Positions 37,832 to 47,000 of a DNA stretch of 64,000 bases are shown here, one piece after another. The stretch is taken from contig JAKOTN010000083.1 of assembly GCA_029776255.1 (NCBI GenBank), forward strand, positions 61,487-125,486, in the 5' to 3' direction. Under the pieces are notes generated by a model, which saw only the letters and a program-made list of their open reading frames with translations, was not told the origin of the DNA and did no database searches. The translations under genes were made by a program, and so were the position numbers. The DNA comes from Pseudomonadota bacterium (lineage in GTDB: Bacteria > Pseudomonadota > Gammaproteobacteria > Burkholderiales > Rhodocyclaceae). The number at the start of each line of letters is the position of its first letter. Position 1 is the stretch's first letter.

Positions 37832-39967
37832 TCAGAAACCGCTTTCCCGGACCAGAACCGCCAGCAGTGGCCGCAACCCGTGCTGCCACAGACTTTGCGG
37901 CGCGGCCTCGATGCGGCCGTGGCGAATCGCCTCGCGACCGCTTGCCGCCGAAGCCGAAGTCGCATCCAGAACGACGCCGATCCGGTACAACGCGTCGCTG
38001 GCCACGTCGCGGTCACGCTCTCGATGGGTGGGCACCGGACCGCCGCTCCGCGCGTCGAGCATGGCGTGCGGCAAGGTGGTCACGCGTGCCGGATCGATGG
38101 CCGCGACGCGTCCCGTCAGCGGCGCCGCCGCCTCCGCGGCATCGTAAAGCCGCACCGACTGCCCAAGGGCAATCCGCGCCAGATCCTGCTCGGCGACGAG
38201 CAATTCGGCGCGCCACACACTGGCGTCAACCACCCGCGCCAACAGCAAATGGCTATTGACCCAGGTGCCCGGTCGCAGACCATCGGCCAGATCGCGGACC
38301 GTACCGGCGAAGGGCGCGCTCAGCAGCAAGCGCTCGGCGGCTCGCGTCTGTGCCCGTGCCTGCTCCGACAACTCGCGCGCCTGTTGCATGGCCTTGGCCG
38401 CCTGTGCCTCGCCGCGCTGGTTGATCACCGGCAAACCGGATGCCTGTCTGGCATACGCCTGCGCCAGGATGGTGGTGCGTCGTGCTTCATCGTCGAGTTC
38501 GGGGGCCGCCAATTCGAACAGCGCCTGACCGGCGACCACGGTCTGTCCCTCGGACACGTGAACCGCCGTCAAACGCGCCGCCTGCGGACTGTAGAGCGCG
38601 CGCTGAGTGGCTGGAAAGATCCAGCCCGGGGCATGCACCGCCGTCGACCAGGGCCAGAACAACAAAATCGCGCCGCCAACCAGCAGCAACGGATAAGCCA
38701 GTTTTCGGCGTTTGGAGAGGTGCCGCCGCAAGGCCGGCCACTCGCGCAATTCGCGCCAGATCGGCAAGACGATGAACCAGGCCAGTTCGACCGCGAAGAG
38801 AAAAATACCCAGCGCCTTGAAAAAGAAATGGTAAACCGCCAAGGCGATGCCGAAGAAGACCCCCAGCCGATACAACCAGGTCACCGCGGAAAACAGCGCC
38901 AGCAAGCGCGCTTTCCACAACGGCAGGGGCTCGGCATCCGATGCGACGATCCCGAACAGCAGACGCCGCAAGCGCAAACGCGCCAGCGCCGCGCTGCGCT
39001 CGTGCAGATTGGGCATGTCGAGCGCATCGGCAAGAATGAAATATCCGTCGAAACGCATGAACGGACTGATGTTGACGAGGAAGGACAATACCCAACTGGT
39101 GGTGGCCAGGAAGAACACCGCGGCTCGCAACTGACCGTCCGGCAGCAGCGCCCAGGCCAGCGTCGCCCAGGCGGCGAGAATCAACTCGGCGACGATGCCG
39201 GCTGCGGCGATGCGCAGGCGGTCACGGTGTTCGATCACCTTCCAGCTCTCGCCGGTGTCCGTGTAGAGCATCGGCGCAAGCACCACCAGCGCGATCCCCA
39301 TGTGCGCCACCCGCACGCCGTGACGGGTCGCGGTTACCGCGTGCGCCAGCTCGTGCAGGGATTTGGCGATGGACAGCGCCAGCAGATAGCCGAGAAAACC
39401 GGGTGCGCTCAAGGAATCGTTGGCCCGCGCCAAGACGATGTCCCATTGCCGCATCGCCAGCAATCCACCGAGACCGCCCACCAAAACGGTAAGCAGCAGG
39501 AAAGACGGGCTGTACAACCAATGGGTCATCGCCGTCAGCCGCCGCAGGAGGCGTCCCGGCCGCAGCAAGGGTAGGCGAATGAACAGGTAATGATGGAGAA
39601 GGCGTCGCAGTGGAGCGCCGCGTCGGCTGACCGCGCGTTCGGCCAAGGCGGAAGCGGCCTGACCAGTCGGTGGCAGCACCAGCTCGTTTTGCCGCAGAAA
39701 GCGAATCAGGGCGTCGACATCCTCGACACTGGCCGCCAGCGTCGTTTCCGCGGCCACCGCGTCGGCAATCGCCGCCGCCGTCGCCAGCGGCCAGCGCAGC
39801 AAAAGCTCGAACTCCAGCCAGCCGATGCGGAAGAACCGGTTTCGCACCGGGTCCAGCACCTGCCAGCTTGGCGAACCGTCGGCCTGTGGCGTCGCCGGCA
39901 GCAGCCGCAATTCCTCCCGCAACGGCGGCACCGCCAGGGCGGGATTCGCCACGTTCAGCATCCGCAC
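37832..39967 (-). CDS. M50/site-2-protease-like membrane protein fused to HlyD-type adaptor
   Basis: Multi-TM region with SLHELAHAVTATRHGVRVAHMG zinc motif and FLVNISPFMRFDGYFILADALDMPNL; C-terminal biotinyl-lipoyl-like/HlyD region (AARLTAVHVSEGQTVVAGQALFELA ... LLLSAPFAGTVRDLADGLRPGTWV). Confidence 0.88.
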   Translation of the reverse strand: MRMLNVANPALAVPPLREELRLLPATPQADGSPSWQVLDPVRNRFFRIGWLEFELLLRWPLATAAAIADAVAAETTLAASVEDVDALIRFLRQNELVLPPTGQAASALAERAVSRRGAPLRRLLHHYLFIRLPLLRPGRLLRRLTAMTHWLYSPSFLLLTVLVGGLGGLLAMRQWDIVLARANDSLSAPGFLGYLLALSIAKSLHELAHAVTATRHGVRVAHMGIALVVLAPMLYTDTGESWKVIEHRDRLRIAAAGIVAELILAAWATLAWALLPDGQLRAAVFFLATTSWVLSFLVNISPFMRFDGYFILADALDMPNLHERSAALARLRLRRLLFGIVASDAEPLPLWKARLLALFSAVTWLYRLGVFFGIALAVYHFFFKALGIFLFAVELAWFIVLPIWRELREWPALRRHLSKRRKLAYPLLLVGGAILLFWPWSTAVHAPGWIFPATQRALYSPQAARLTAVHVSEGQTVVAGQALFELAAPELDDEARRTTILAQAYARQASGLPVINQRGEAQAAKAMQQARELSEQARAQTRAAERLLLSAPFAGTVRDLADGLRPGTWVNSHLLLARVVDASVWRAELLVAEQDLARIALGQSVRLYDAAEAAAPLTGRVAAIDPARVTTLPHAMLDARSGGPVPTHRERDRDVASDALYRIGVVLDATSASAASGREAIRHGRIEAAPQSLWQHGLRPLLAVLVRESGF

Positions 39968-41313
39968 CAGCCGCGCAGACTGGCCAGCGGCCGGCGCAGC
40001 AGCAGATAGATCAATGGTCGCCGCTCGCCGTGAATCTTGGCCGTTCCCTTCAAGCCGATTCGCGCGCCTTCCGTGGTTTCCAGTCTGGCCTTGATGCGAT
40101 AGCTGATCACGCCGTCCGGCCCGGCCTGCGCCGAGAAACTGGTCTCGGTCAGCGTCGCGGCCAGTGACTGCAACGGCGCGACATGCAGATAGACGCGCAC
40201 TTCGGCGTCGGTCTGCAAATTGATGGCGTCCGCCACCGGCACCCAGACGGTGACATTCATCTCTTCGGGGTTGGCCAGCAAACCGATGCGTTCGCCGGTT
40301 TGCAAAGGTTTGCCGGCCCAGTCGAGCTGATCGCCGTAAATGAAAACACCGTCGGCCGGCGCGCGGACCTGCAGCCGTTCGGCCTGTCGCGCCGTGCTGT
40401 CGAGTTCGGCTCGTTTTTCATTGACCTTGCCACGCAAAACGCTCAAGGCCATCCGGCTTTCGTGCGCTTCGTCGAATGCCTGTTGTTCGGCCTGCAACAG
40501 ATCGGCGCCGCTGGTACGCGCCGCCTCCTCGAGCACCTGCCGACGATTGACCAATAGCGTGTCGTCGAATTCGACCAGCACGTCGCCGGTTTTCACCGGC
40601 GCGCCCGGCGCCACCGGAATCCGCTTGACGACGCCGTCCATCGGCGCGGCGACCACCTGCGGTCGACTGGCGGTGATCTCGGCCGGCGCCAGTACCGACA
40701 GGCGCACCGGCATCAGGCATGACAGCAGGAAAATGCCGCCACCGAGCAACAGTTGGCGACGCGACGGACGCCAGTTCCGCCAGCGCCCTTGCGAACGCAG
40801 CCACGCCCACAACGCGTGTCCGTAGACCGTTTGCAATTCCGCCAGCCATGCCGCCGGATCGGACGGCGGCGGTGGCCAGGACCATGGATCGTCGCGTGCC
40901 AGCAACCACCAGGCGAGAACCTCGCCATCGGGGCCGGCCAACGGCAGGACCAGAACACCGGCCGGCAACCATTCCTGCCAGTCGGCCCGCAGTTCGGCCG
41001 GAACGTCGTCGACGTCGATGGCGCCGGCAGATCGCCCATCCTGCCAGGCGATCAGCGCTTCGAGCCACAACTGATAAGGGCTAGTCTCCTCGATCGCGCT
41101 CAGGCCGGAATGGCAGTGCAAGCGCCAGCGACCGCGCACGTCGCGTCGAAAAATCATCGCCTGCCGAAAAGGCAGCAGACCGCGACTGTCGTTGCAGATC
41201 AGGAATTGCAATTCGGAGAGGGTAGCGGCGGCGCGCGCTCCCGCCGCCAGTCCAAGATAGATCTGCAACGGCGTCGCCGGCGCGGCGGCGACGCCGGGCG
41301 CCGGCGAATTCAC
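39955..41313 (-). CDS. HlyD-type adaptor with N-terminal GAF-like cytoplasmic region (GTG start)
   Basis: ATLSELQFLICNDSRGLLPFRQAMIFRRD...GVLVLPLAG (GAF-like), TM LLLGGGIFLLSCLMPV, then VVAAPMDGVVKRIPVAPGAPVKTGDVLVEFDDT; GTG overlaps the upstream TGA. Confidence 0.82.
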   Translation of the reverse strand: MNSPAPGVAAAPATPLQIYLGLAAGARAAATLSELQFLICNDSRGLLPFRQAMIFRRDVRGRWRLHCHSGLSAIEETSPYQLWLEALIAWQDGRSAGAIDVDDVPAELRADWQEWLPAGVLVLPLAGPDGEVLAWWLLARDDPWSWPPPPSDPAAWLAELQTVYGHALWAWLRSQGRWRNWRPSRRQLLLGGGIFLLSCLMPVRLSVLAPAEITASRPQVVAAPMDGVVKRIPVAPGAPVKTGDVLVEFDDTLLVNRRQVLEEAARTSGADLLQAEQQAFDEAHESRMALSVLRGKVNEKRAELDSTARQAERLQVRAPADGVFIYGDQLDWAGKPLQTGERIGLLANPEEMNVTVWVPVADAINLQTDAEVRVYLHVAPLQSLAATLTETSFSAQAGPDGVISYRIKARLETTEGARIGLKGTAKIHGERRPLIYLLLRRPLASLRGWCGC

Positions 41314-42143
41314 TTCGGTTTGGGGAAAACCGCCGGTCCGCTCATCCCGGGCAGCAAGTCGGGATCCTTGCCGAGCAGTTGCGCTTCCACGACGACGGTC
41401 TGGCTGACCGGATCGACCCGACTGTTGATCTGCTTGACCTGCACGGCATAGCGCCGACCGGTTTCCTCGACATCGATGTCGAAACGGCCGCCCGCCTTCA
41501 GCCACGACAGCCACAGCGACGGGACATTGACGCGCACCCGCGGCGGGGTGTCGGAAACGATATCGAGCAGCGGCGCACCGGCGTTAACGCCCTGGAACGG
41601 CTTGGCATGCCATTTCGCCACCCATCCGGAAAAAGGCGCCACGACCCGGCATTGCGCCAACTGCGCATTGGCGACGCCGACTTGCGCCCGCGCCTTGGTC
41701 ACCGCCGCCGCCAGCTCGACCTCCAGTTCCGACACCGATTCCAGCCCTTGCAAACGGATTTTACCGTCGTGCGCCAGCCGGGCGCTTTCAAGCTCGGCGA
41801 CGGCCATCTCACGCCGCGCCTGGGCTTCGCCGCATTCGAAACGGGCGATCACCTGGCCTTTCCTGACTCGCTCGCCGGGACGGGGTTCCAAACCGGTCAA
41901 GCGCCCGGACATGCTGGCGGCGAGAGTGGTTTCACGATCCGGAATCAGCAAGGCACGGACAGGTGCGTCGGCGGACACCGGCGGCACGACAGCCGGTGCG
42001 GACGCGTTGGCAACCGGCGCCGGTGCCGCGGCCGCCGGCGCGCCGACGGCTGGAGGGGCGGTGAAATCGAGCGCCGCCCCCAGAAGAAGCGCCGGTACTG
42101 CCGCCAGCCGTGCGATCGCCATTCCCGATTTGCCGAAGCTCAT
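41310..42143 (-). CDS. HlyD/RND-type periplasmic adaptor
   Basis: LAASMSGRLTGLEPRPGERVRKGQVIARFECGEAQARREMAVAELESARL...APFSGWVAKWHAKPFQGVNAGAPLLDI. Confidence 0.88.
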   Translation of the reverse strand: MSFGKSGMAIARLAAVPALLLGAALDFTAPPAVGAPAAAAPAPVANASAPAVVPPVSADAPVRALLIPDRETTLAASMSGRLTGLEPRPGERVRKGQVIARFECGEAQARREMAVAELESARLAHDGKIRLQGLESVSELEVELAAAVTKARAQVGVANAQLAQCRVVAPFSGWVAKWHAKPFQGVNAGAPLLDIVSDTPPRVRVNVPSLWLSWLKAGGRFDIDVEETGRRYAVQVKQINSRVDPVSQTVVVEAQLLGKDPDLLPGMSGPAVFPKPK

Positions 42144-44026
42144 CGCGCAACCGCCGTCGTCTCGATTTTCGGGACGAGATGCTCACGCAGGAAACCCACT
42201 TGCGACAAGGCCGCGGCTTCGGCAAAGGCTTGCACCGACCGTTGTGGCAAGTCAGGCGTCAGCACCGTGCCGTACTTGCGGGTACCGCGCACCTTGCCGG
42301 TAGCGTCGATCAACGTCATCAGCCACTCGCACCGTTCGACACCATTGACCACCGGACCACGCTTGAGGGTCATGCGGAACGTGGCGTTTTTTCCCGCCTC
42401 GCCGACAACCGGCAACTGGTTGCGACGCAAGCGTTCGCTGACACCTTCAACCAGGGTCCGCTTCGAAAGATGCGCCGGCAACGCTTCGATCTCGAGATGA
42501 AATTGTTGTGGCGGCGCGACGACGCCGCGGTCTACCTGAAACACTTCCCGGTCGCCAGCGGCCAGGCTGGCCTGTAGTTGCTTGGCCACTTCGTCCAGAT
42601 CGACACTGGCCAGCTCGTCCGGCAACACGTTCTGGCCGACCGAGTTGAGGATGCGGCCGAGCGCGGTTTGCGCGTTGGCATACGCACCATAACGCTGGAA
42701 CTGGGTCACCAGCGCGCGTGCCTCGGTACGCACCGCCTCCAGTTCGCTTTCGACACGCGTGCTGGCCGCCGCCTGACTGATTTGCGCCAGACGCTGGTCG
42801 ACACGCGCGGATTCGTCGGTTTGCCGGTAGTCGAGCAACGCCAGCTTGTAACGTTCGATCGCCACACGAACTTGCGTGATCACCGCCATCGACAGCGCCA
42901 GACGACGCGCTTCGGCGGCTTGCTGGCGCGCCTCTTGCGTCTGCTTGACCGTCGGGTAACCGAGCAGTTTCATCACGTTCCACGAAAGGCGCACGCTGCC
43001 GTCGTACCAACTGTCGTTATAGAGATGCCGGTTGCTGTCACTCCGGTACCCGACCATGAAATCGATGCCTGGCAACAGCGAGATCAGTTGCCGCCTGGCC
43101 TCGTAACCGTCGATGCGCGCCTTGTAGTCTTCCTCGCGCAGTTCGGGACGATTCTCGAGGGCACGGATTTCGAGCTCATCGACCCGCTCGGGCACCGGCG
43201 GCAGCAAATCCTCCGGCGCGTCGGCCAGTTCGAACGGCGTCCCCGGCGGGATGTTCATCAGCGCCGCCAATTCGTGACGGGCGAATTCCAGTTCCTGCCG
43301 TTTGAGAGTAATCAGGGTCAGCGAATCGAGCAGAGCACGCTGGTAGGCCAGTGCCTGCGCGGGCGGCAGAACGCCGCTGGCCTCGGCCTGGCGAGATTGC
43401 TCGAGCGCCCGCTCTATCCGCCGGTTCAAGCGATCGAATTGCGTCAGCAAGCGCTGCGCGCCCAAGGCCCGCCAGTACGAATTGCGCATGTCCTGAACGA
43501 TGTTCTGCCGCACCTTGCGCCGTCGCTCCTCGGCGATGTTGTATTCGTCGCCGGCTTGTCTGGCGCGGTAGTAGCTCAATCCGAAGTCGAGAACGTTCCA
43601 GCTCAGCTCGGCACCGCGCAAATTGTGACGCCTTTCTTCCGAGGTCGACGGACTGAGCGTTTCCTGGCCGGTCAGGATACTGACGCTGGTGCCGCCGGAG
43701 TCGTTGTTCCGCCAGTTGTAACCGGCGGAGGCGGTCAGTCGCGGCAAGAGATCGAAGGCACTGCTATCGGACAAGCCGCGCGACAGGGCGCTTTCCATCA
43801 ATTTCAGGCGATAGTCGAGGTTGTACGTCAGCGCGCGGGCAACGGCGTCGTGAAAAGTGAACGGTTTGACGATCGGCGCCTGATCCTTGTACATCTCCTG
43901 CCGGTCCCGTGCCACGCGCTGGGCAATCTCGTCGCGGCTGAAAGGTTCCGGCGTGACGCTCGCACAAGCGGCCAGCAGAGAAAGGCTCAGCATGCTCAGT
44001 AAATGACGTTTCATTGGTATCTTCAT
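42140..44026 (-). CDS. TolC-family outer-membrane efflux lipoprotein with C-terminal extension
   Basis: LSMLSLSLLAACASV lipobox; two OEP-like repeats (LLPRLTASAGYNWRN, LLPGIDFMVGYRSDSNRHLYNDSWYDGSVRLSWNVMKL); extra C-terminal segment of roughly 130 aa. Confidence 0.9.
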   Translation of the reverse strand: MKIPMKRHLLSMLSLSLLAACASVTPEPFSRDEIAQRVARDRQEMYKDQAPIVKPFTFHDAVARALTYNLDYRLKLMESALSRGLSDSSAFDLLPRLTASAGYNWRNNDSGGTSVSILTGQETLSPSTSEERRHNLRGAELSWNVLDFGLSYYRARQAGDEYNIAEERRRKVRQNIVQDMRNSYWRALGAQRLLTQFDRLNRRIERALEQSRQAEASGVLPPAQALAYQRALLDSLTLITLKRQELEFARHELAALMNIPPGTPFELADAPEDLLPPVPERVDELEIRALENRPELREEDYKARIDGYEARRQLISLLPGIDFMVGYRSDSNRHLYNDSWYDGSVRLSWNVMKLLGYPTVKQTQEARQQAAEARRLALSMAVITQVRVAIERYKLALLDYRQTDESARVDQRLAQISQAAASTRVESELEAVRTEARALVTQFQRYGAYANAQTALGRILNSVGQNVLPDELASVDLDEVAKQLQASLAAGDREVFQVDRGVVAPPQQFHLEIEALPAHLSKRTLVEGVSERLRRNQLPVVGEAGKNATFRMTLKRGPVVNGVERCEWLMTLIDATGKVRGTRKYGTVLTPDLPQRSVQAFAEAAALSQVGFLREHLVPKIETTAVAR

Positions 44027-44035
44027 TCCGCTAGG

Positions 44036-47000
44036 TCAAGTGTCAAGGGGCAAGGTCGACGCGATCCGCCGACGCTGGTGCTGAGTGTGTCGCAATTGTT
44101 CGCTGAAGGACGCGGCAACGGGGCGCGGCGTCTCATCGGGCAAAATGACGGGCGATACCGCATGTTCCAGCGACGGCAAGGCGTCATCGTTGACGAGCGC
44201 CTGCCCATCGACCGGCGGCGCTTGTGAATCGTCCGCCACCGTTTGACGACCCATGTGGTGTGGCGAGAACGGTGAAAAATCGTCGTTCAAGCTTTCAGCG
44301 TCGCTGGCCATCAAATCGTTGAGCGCCAACCCCTGCCGGTTGATTTCGGAAACCAACTCCCGAGAATAAGCCACGCCCTGGTCGAGAACGAATTGCGTTG
44401 GCGTCATCCGCTCGTAGCGCTGCAACAAGGAGGACTGCGTTTCTCCAAGATCGCCAACCGTCTGTAGATCCAGTATTTTGGCGACACCTTCCACCAGCGA
44501 ACTGGCCGAATGATCGACTTGACGCAGGACGAACTCCGCCGGTACGAACGGTTGCGCGATGGGGTCCGCGCGCGGCTCGATCGGCGCCGATGGGGCGCGG
44601 ATTGGCGTATTCGTCGCACTGTCCCAGGTGGGCGGCGGCGGCGAAATATCCGGCGGCAACACCTCAAGCGATAGCGTGCCGGTAGCGGTCAGACCGGTGC
44701 TGTCGCGCACCGTGTAGGTAATCGGTGGAACGCTGCCGTGCCAGTTGGCGGCTGGCAGGAAGGTGTAGCCGCCATCCGCCAGAACGGTCAGCGTGCCGAC
44801 ACCGGGGATCGTTGTGCTACCGCCCGCGGCGCCGGGAGACACCGGCACGACGACACCGTTGACCACGAACTGGCTGACCGTCAGGCTGTCGCCGGCATCC
44901 GGATCGCTGTCGTTATCCAGGACGTTGCCGGTTTGGTGCGTGCCCGGCGAGGCGCTGTTGTGGTCGGGCTTGGCGATCGGCGAATCGTCGGCACCGATCA
45001 CCGTGACGAAAATTCTCGCCGAAACAGTGGCGCCATCGGCATCGACCAGCGTGTAAACATAGCTGGTCTGCCGTGTCTGGCCGGCGACGAGATCGTCGAA
45101 ATCGCCGTGCGGATCGAAGCTGACCTGGCCATCGGCGGCAATGCTGAACAAGCCGCCGTGACTGCCGGGAACCACCGTGGCGACGAACGCATGTAGCGCG
45201 TCGCCATCGGGGTCGCTATCGGCGACGGCATCGGTCAAGGCATTGCCGACGACGCGCGGTCCGCCGACACTGCCAGTCACATAGGCATTGTCGGTTGCCG
45301 ACGGCGGCGGATTGCTCGCTGTCCAGGTGAAATTCAGGCTGATTTGCTGGCCGTGACCGTCGGTCGCCGTGATGACGACGCTGTACACACCGTTGTGCCC
45401 GGGGCCGCCGGTGCTCGCCGAACTGTCGAGAGTGCCGCGGATCACGCCGTTGCCGTCGATATGCAAGCCCGGCGGCAGACCGCTGGCGGTGTATGTCAGC
45501 GTGTCGCCGAGATCGGCATCGGCGAAGTGTCCGCTGACGTCGAGCGGCGCGACCGTCGAACCGTCGTTGTTGTGCCGAGCGGGCAGCGCGCCGACCGTTG
45601 TCGGCGCGTCATTCGTTCCGTCGATGGTAATGGTCAGCGTGCTGCTGGCAAATCCGCCGTGACCGTCGCTGATGGTGTAAGTGAAAGATTCTTTGATCGA
45701 TTGGCCGGCCGCCAGTGCCTGCACGACCGGATTGTCGTTGTCTGGCGTGTAAACCAGGCGACCGTCCTCGGCAACGCGCAGTTGACCGTACAGGCCGGCA
45801 AGCGGTGCGCCCGGTGTCGAGCCGCCGCCAACACCGCCGGCAAGGCCATTGGCATTGCTGAAGGCGATGACGGTCAGCGAATCGCCATCGACGTCGCTGT
45901 CCTGTCCGGTGACCGCGGGAGTGAGATCGCCATTCACTGCGGGTCCGTCTTCCCGCGCGCTCAGATTGTCGGCCACGGCGGTCGGCCAGTCGTTCTGGCC
46001 GTTGATGACGATCGTCAGCGTCGTCGTGGCGCTGCCGCCCTGCCCGTCGGAAACCGTGTACTGGAACACTTCACTCAGCGTCTGTCCGGGCTTCAGCGCC
46101 TGTACCGCCGGATTGGCGTTGTCGAGCACATAACTGTAAGTGCCGTCCGCATTCAACGTCAGGCGACCGTAACCGCCGGCGGTCGCGCCGCCAACCGTTC
46201 CACTGCCGCCGTTGATCGCCGATACCCGCAGGGTGCTGCCGGCGTCAGGGTCGGCGTCGTTTATCAGGACGTTGCCTGTCGCCGGCACGGCGGAGTCCTC
46301 GCTGATCGCGTCGCTATCGGCGCGTGCTTGCGGCTGATCGTTGACCCCGGAAATAACAATGGTAATCGTCGCATCGACGAAGCTGCCGCGACCGTCGGAG
46401 GTGGTGTAAACAAAGCTGTCGGTCACCGTTTCACCGGCTTTCAGCTTTTGGACCGCGGCGCTTGCGTTGTCGAGCGCGTAACTGTAGCTGCCGTCGGCGT
46501 TCAGAGTCAGACGCCCGTAGAGACCGTCAAACGGATGTCCGACGCTACCGCCACTGCCGTCGGGCCGCATGATATCGGTGATCGTCAGCGCGTCGCCGTT
46601 CGGATCGCTGTCCTGTGCCGCCGTATCGGTGCCGCTGCCGCCGCCGCCGTTGGTCCATTGACCGCTCAGGACATTGCCGGTGGCGGTACCCTGCTCCTCG
46701 GCGATGGTATTGACGTCGTTCCCGGCGTAGGGCTGATCGTTGGTGCCGTGAATGGTGAAAGTGATCGTCGCGGTGCTCGTGCCGCCATGCCCGTCGCTGA
46801 TGGTGTACGTGTAGGTTTCGGTCAACGTTTGACCGCGCTGGAGGGTCAGGACGCTGGCCTTGCCCTGGTCGACGGCATACGAGAAGGTGCCATCGGCGTT
46901 CAGCGTCAAACTGCCGTAATTACCGGCGGTGCTGCCGCCGACCGTGCCGCTGCCGCCATTGATCGCCGACACGACCAGGGGGGTGCCGCTATCGGGATCG

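Noticed and set aside
37778-39574. 598-aa plus-strand ORF opposite the M50-HlyD gene
   Set aside because: Gln/Arg-rich shadow ORF; the minus strand encodes a coherent multi-TM/HlyD protein.
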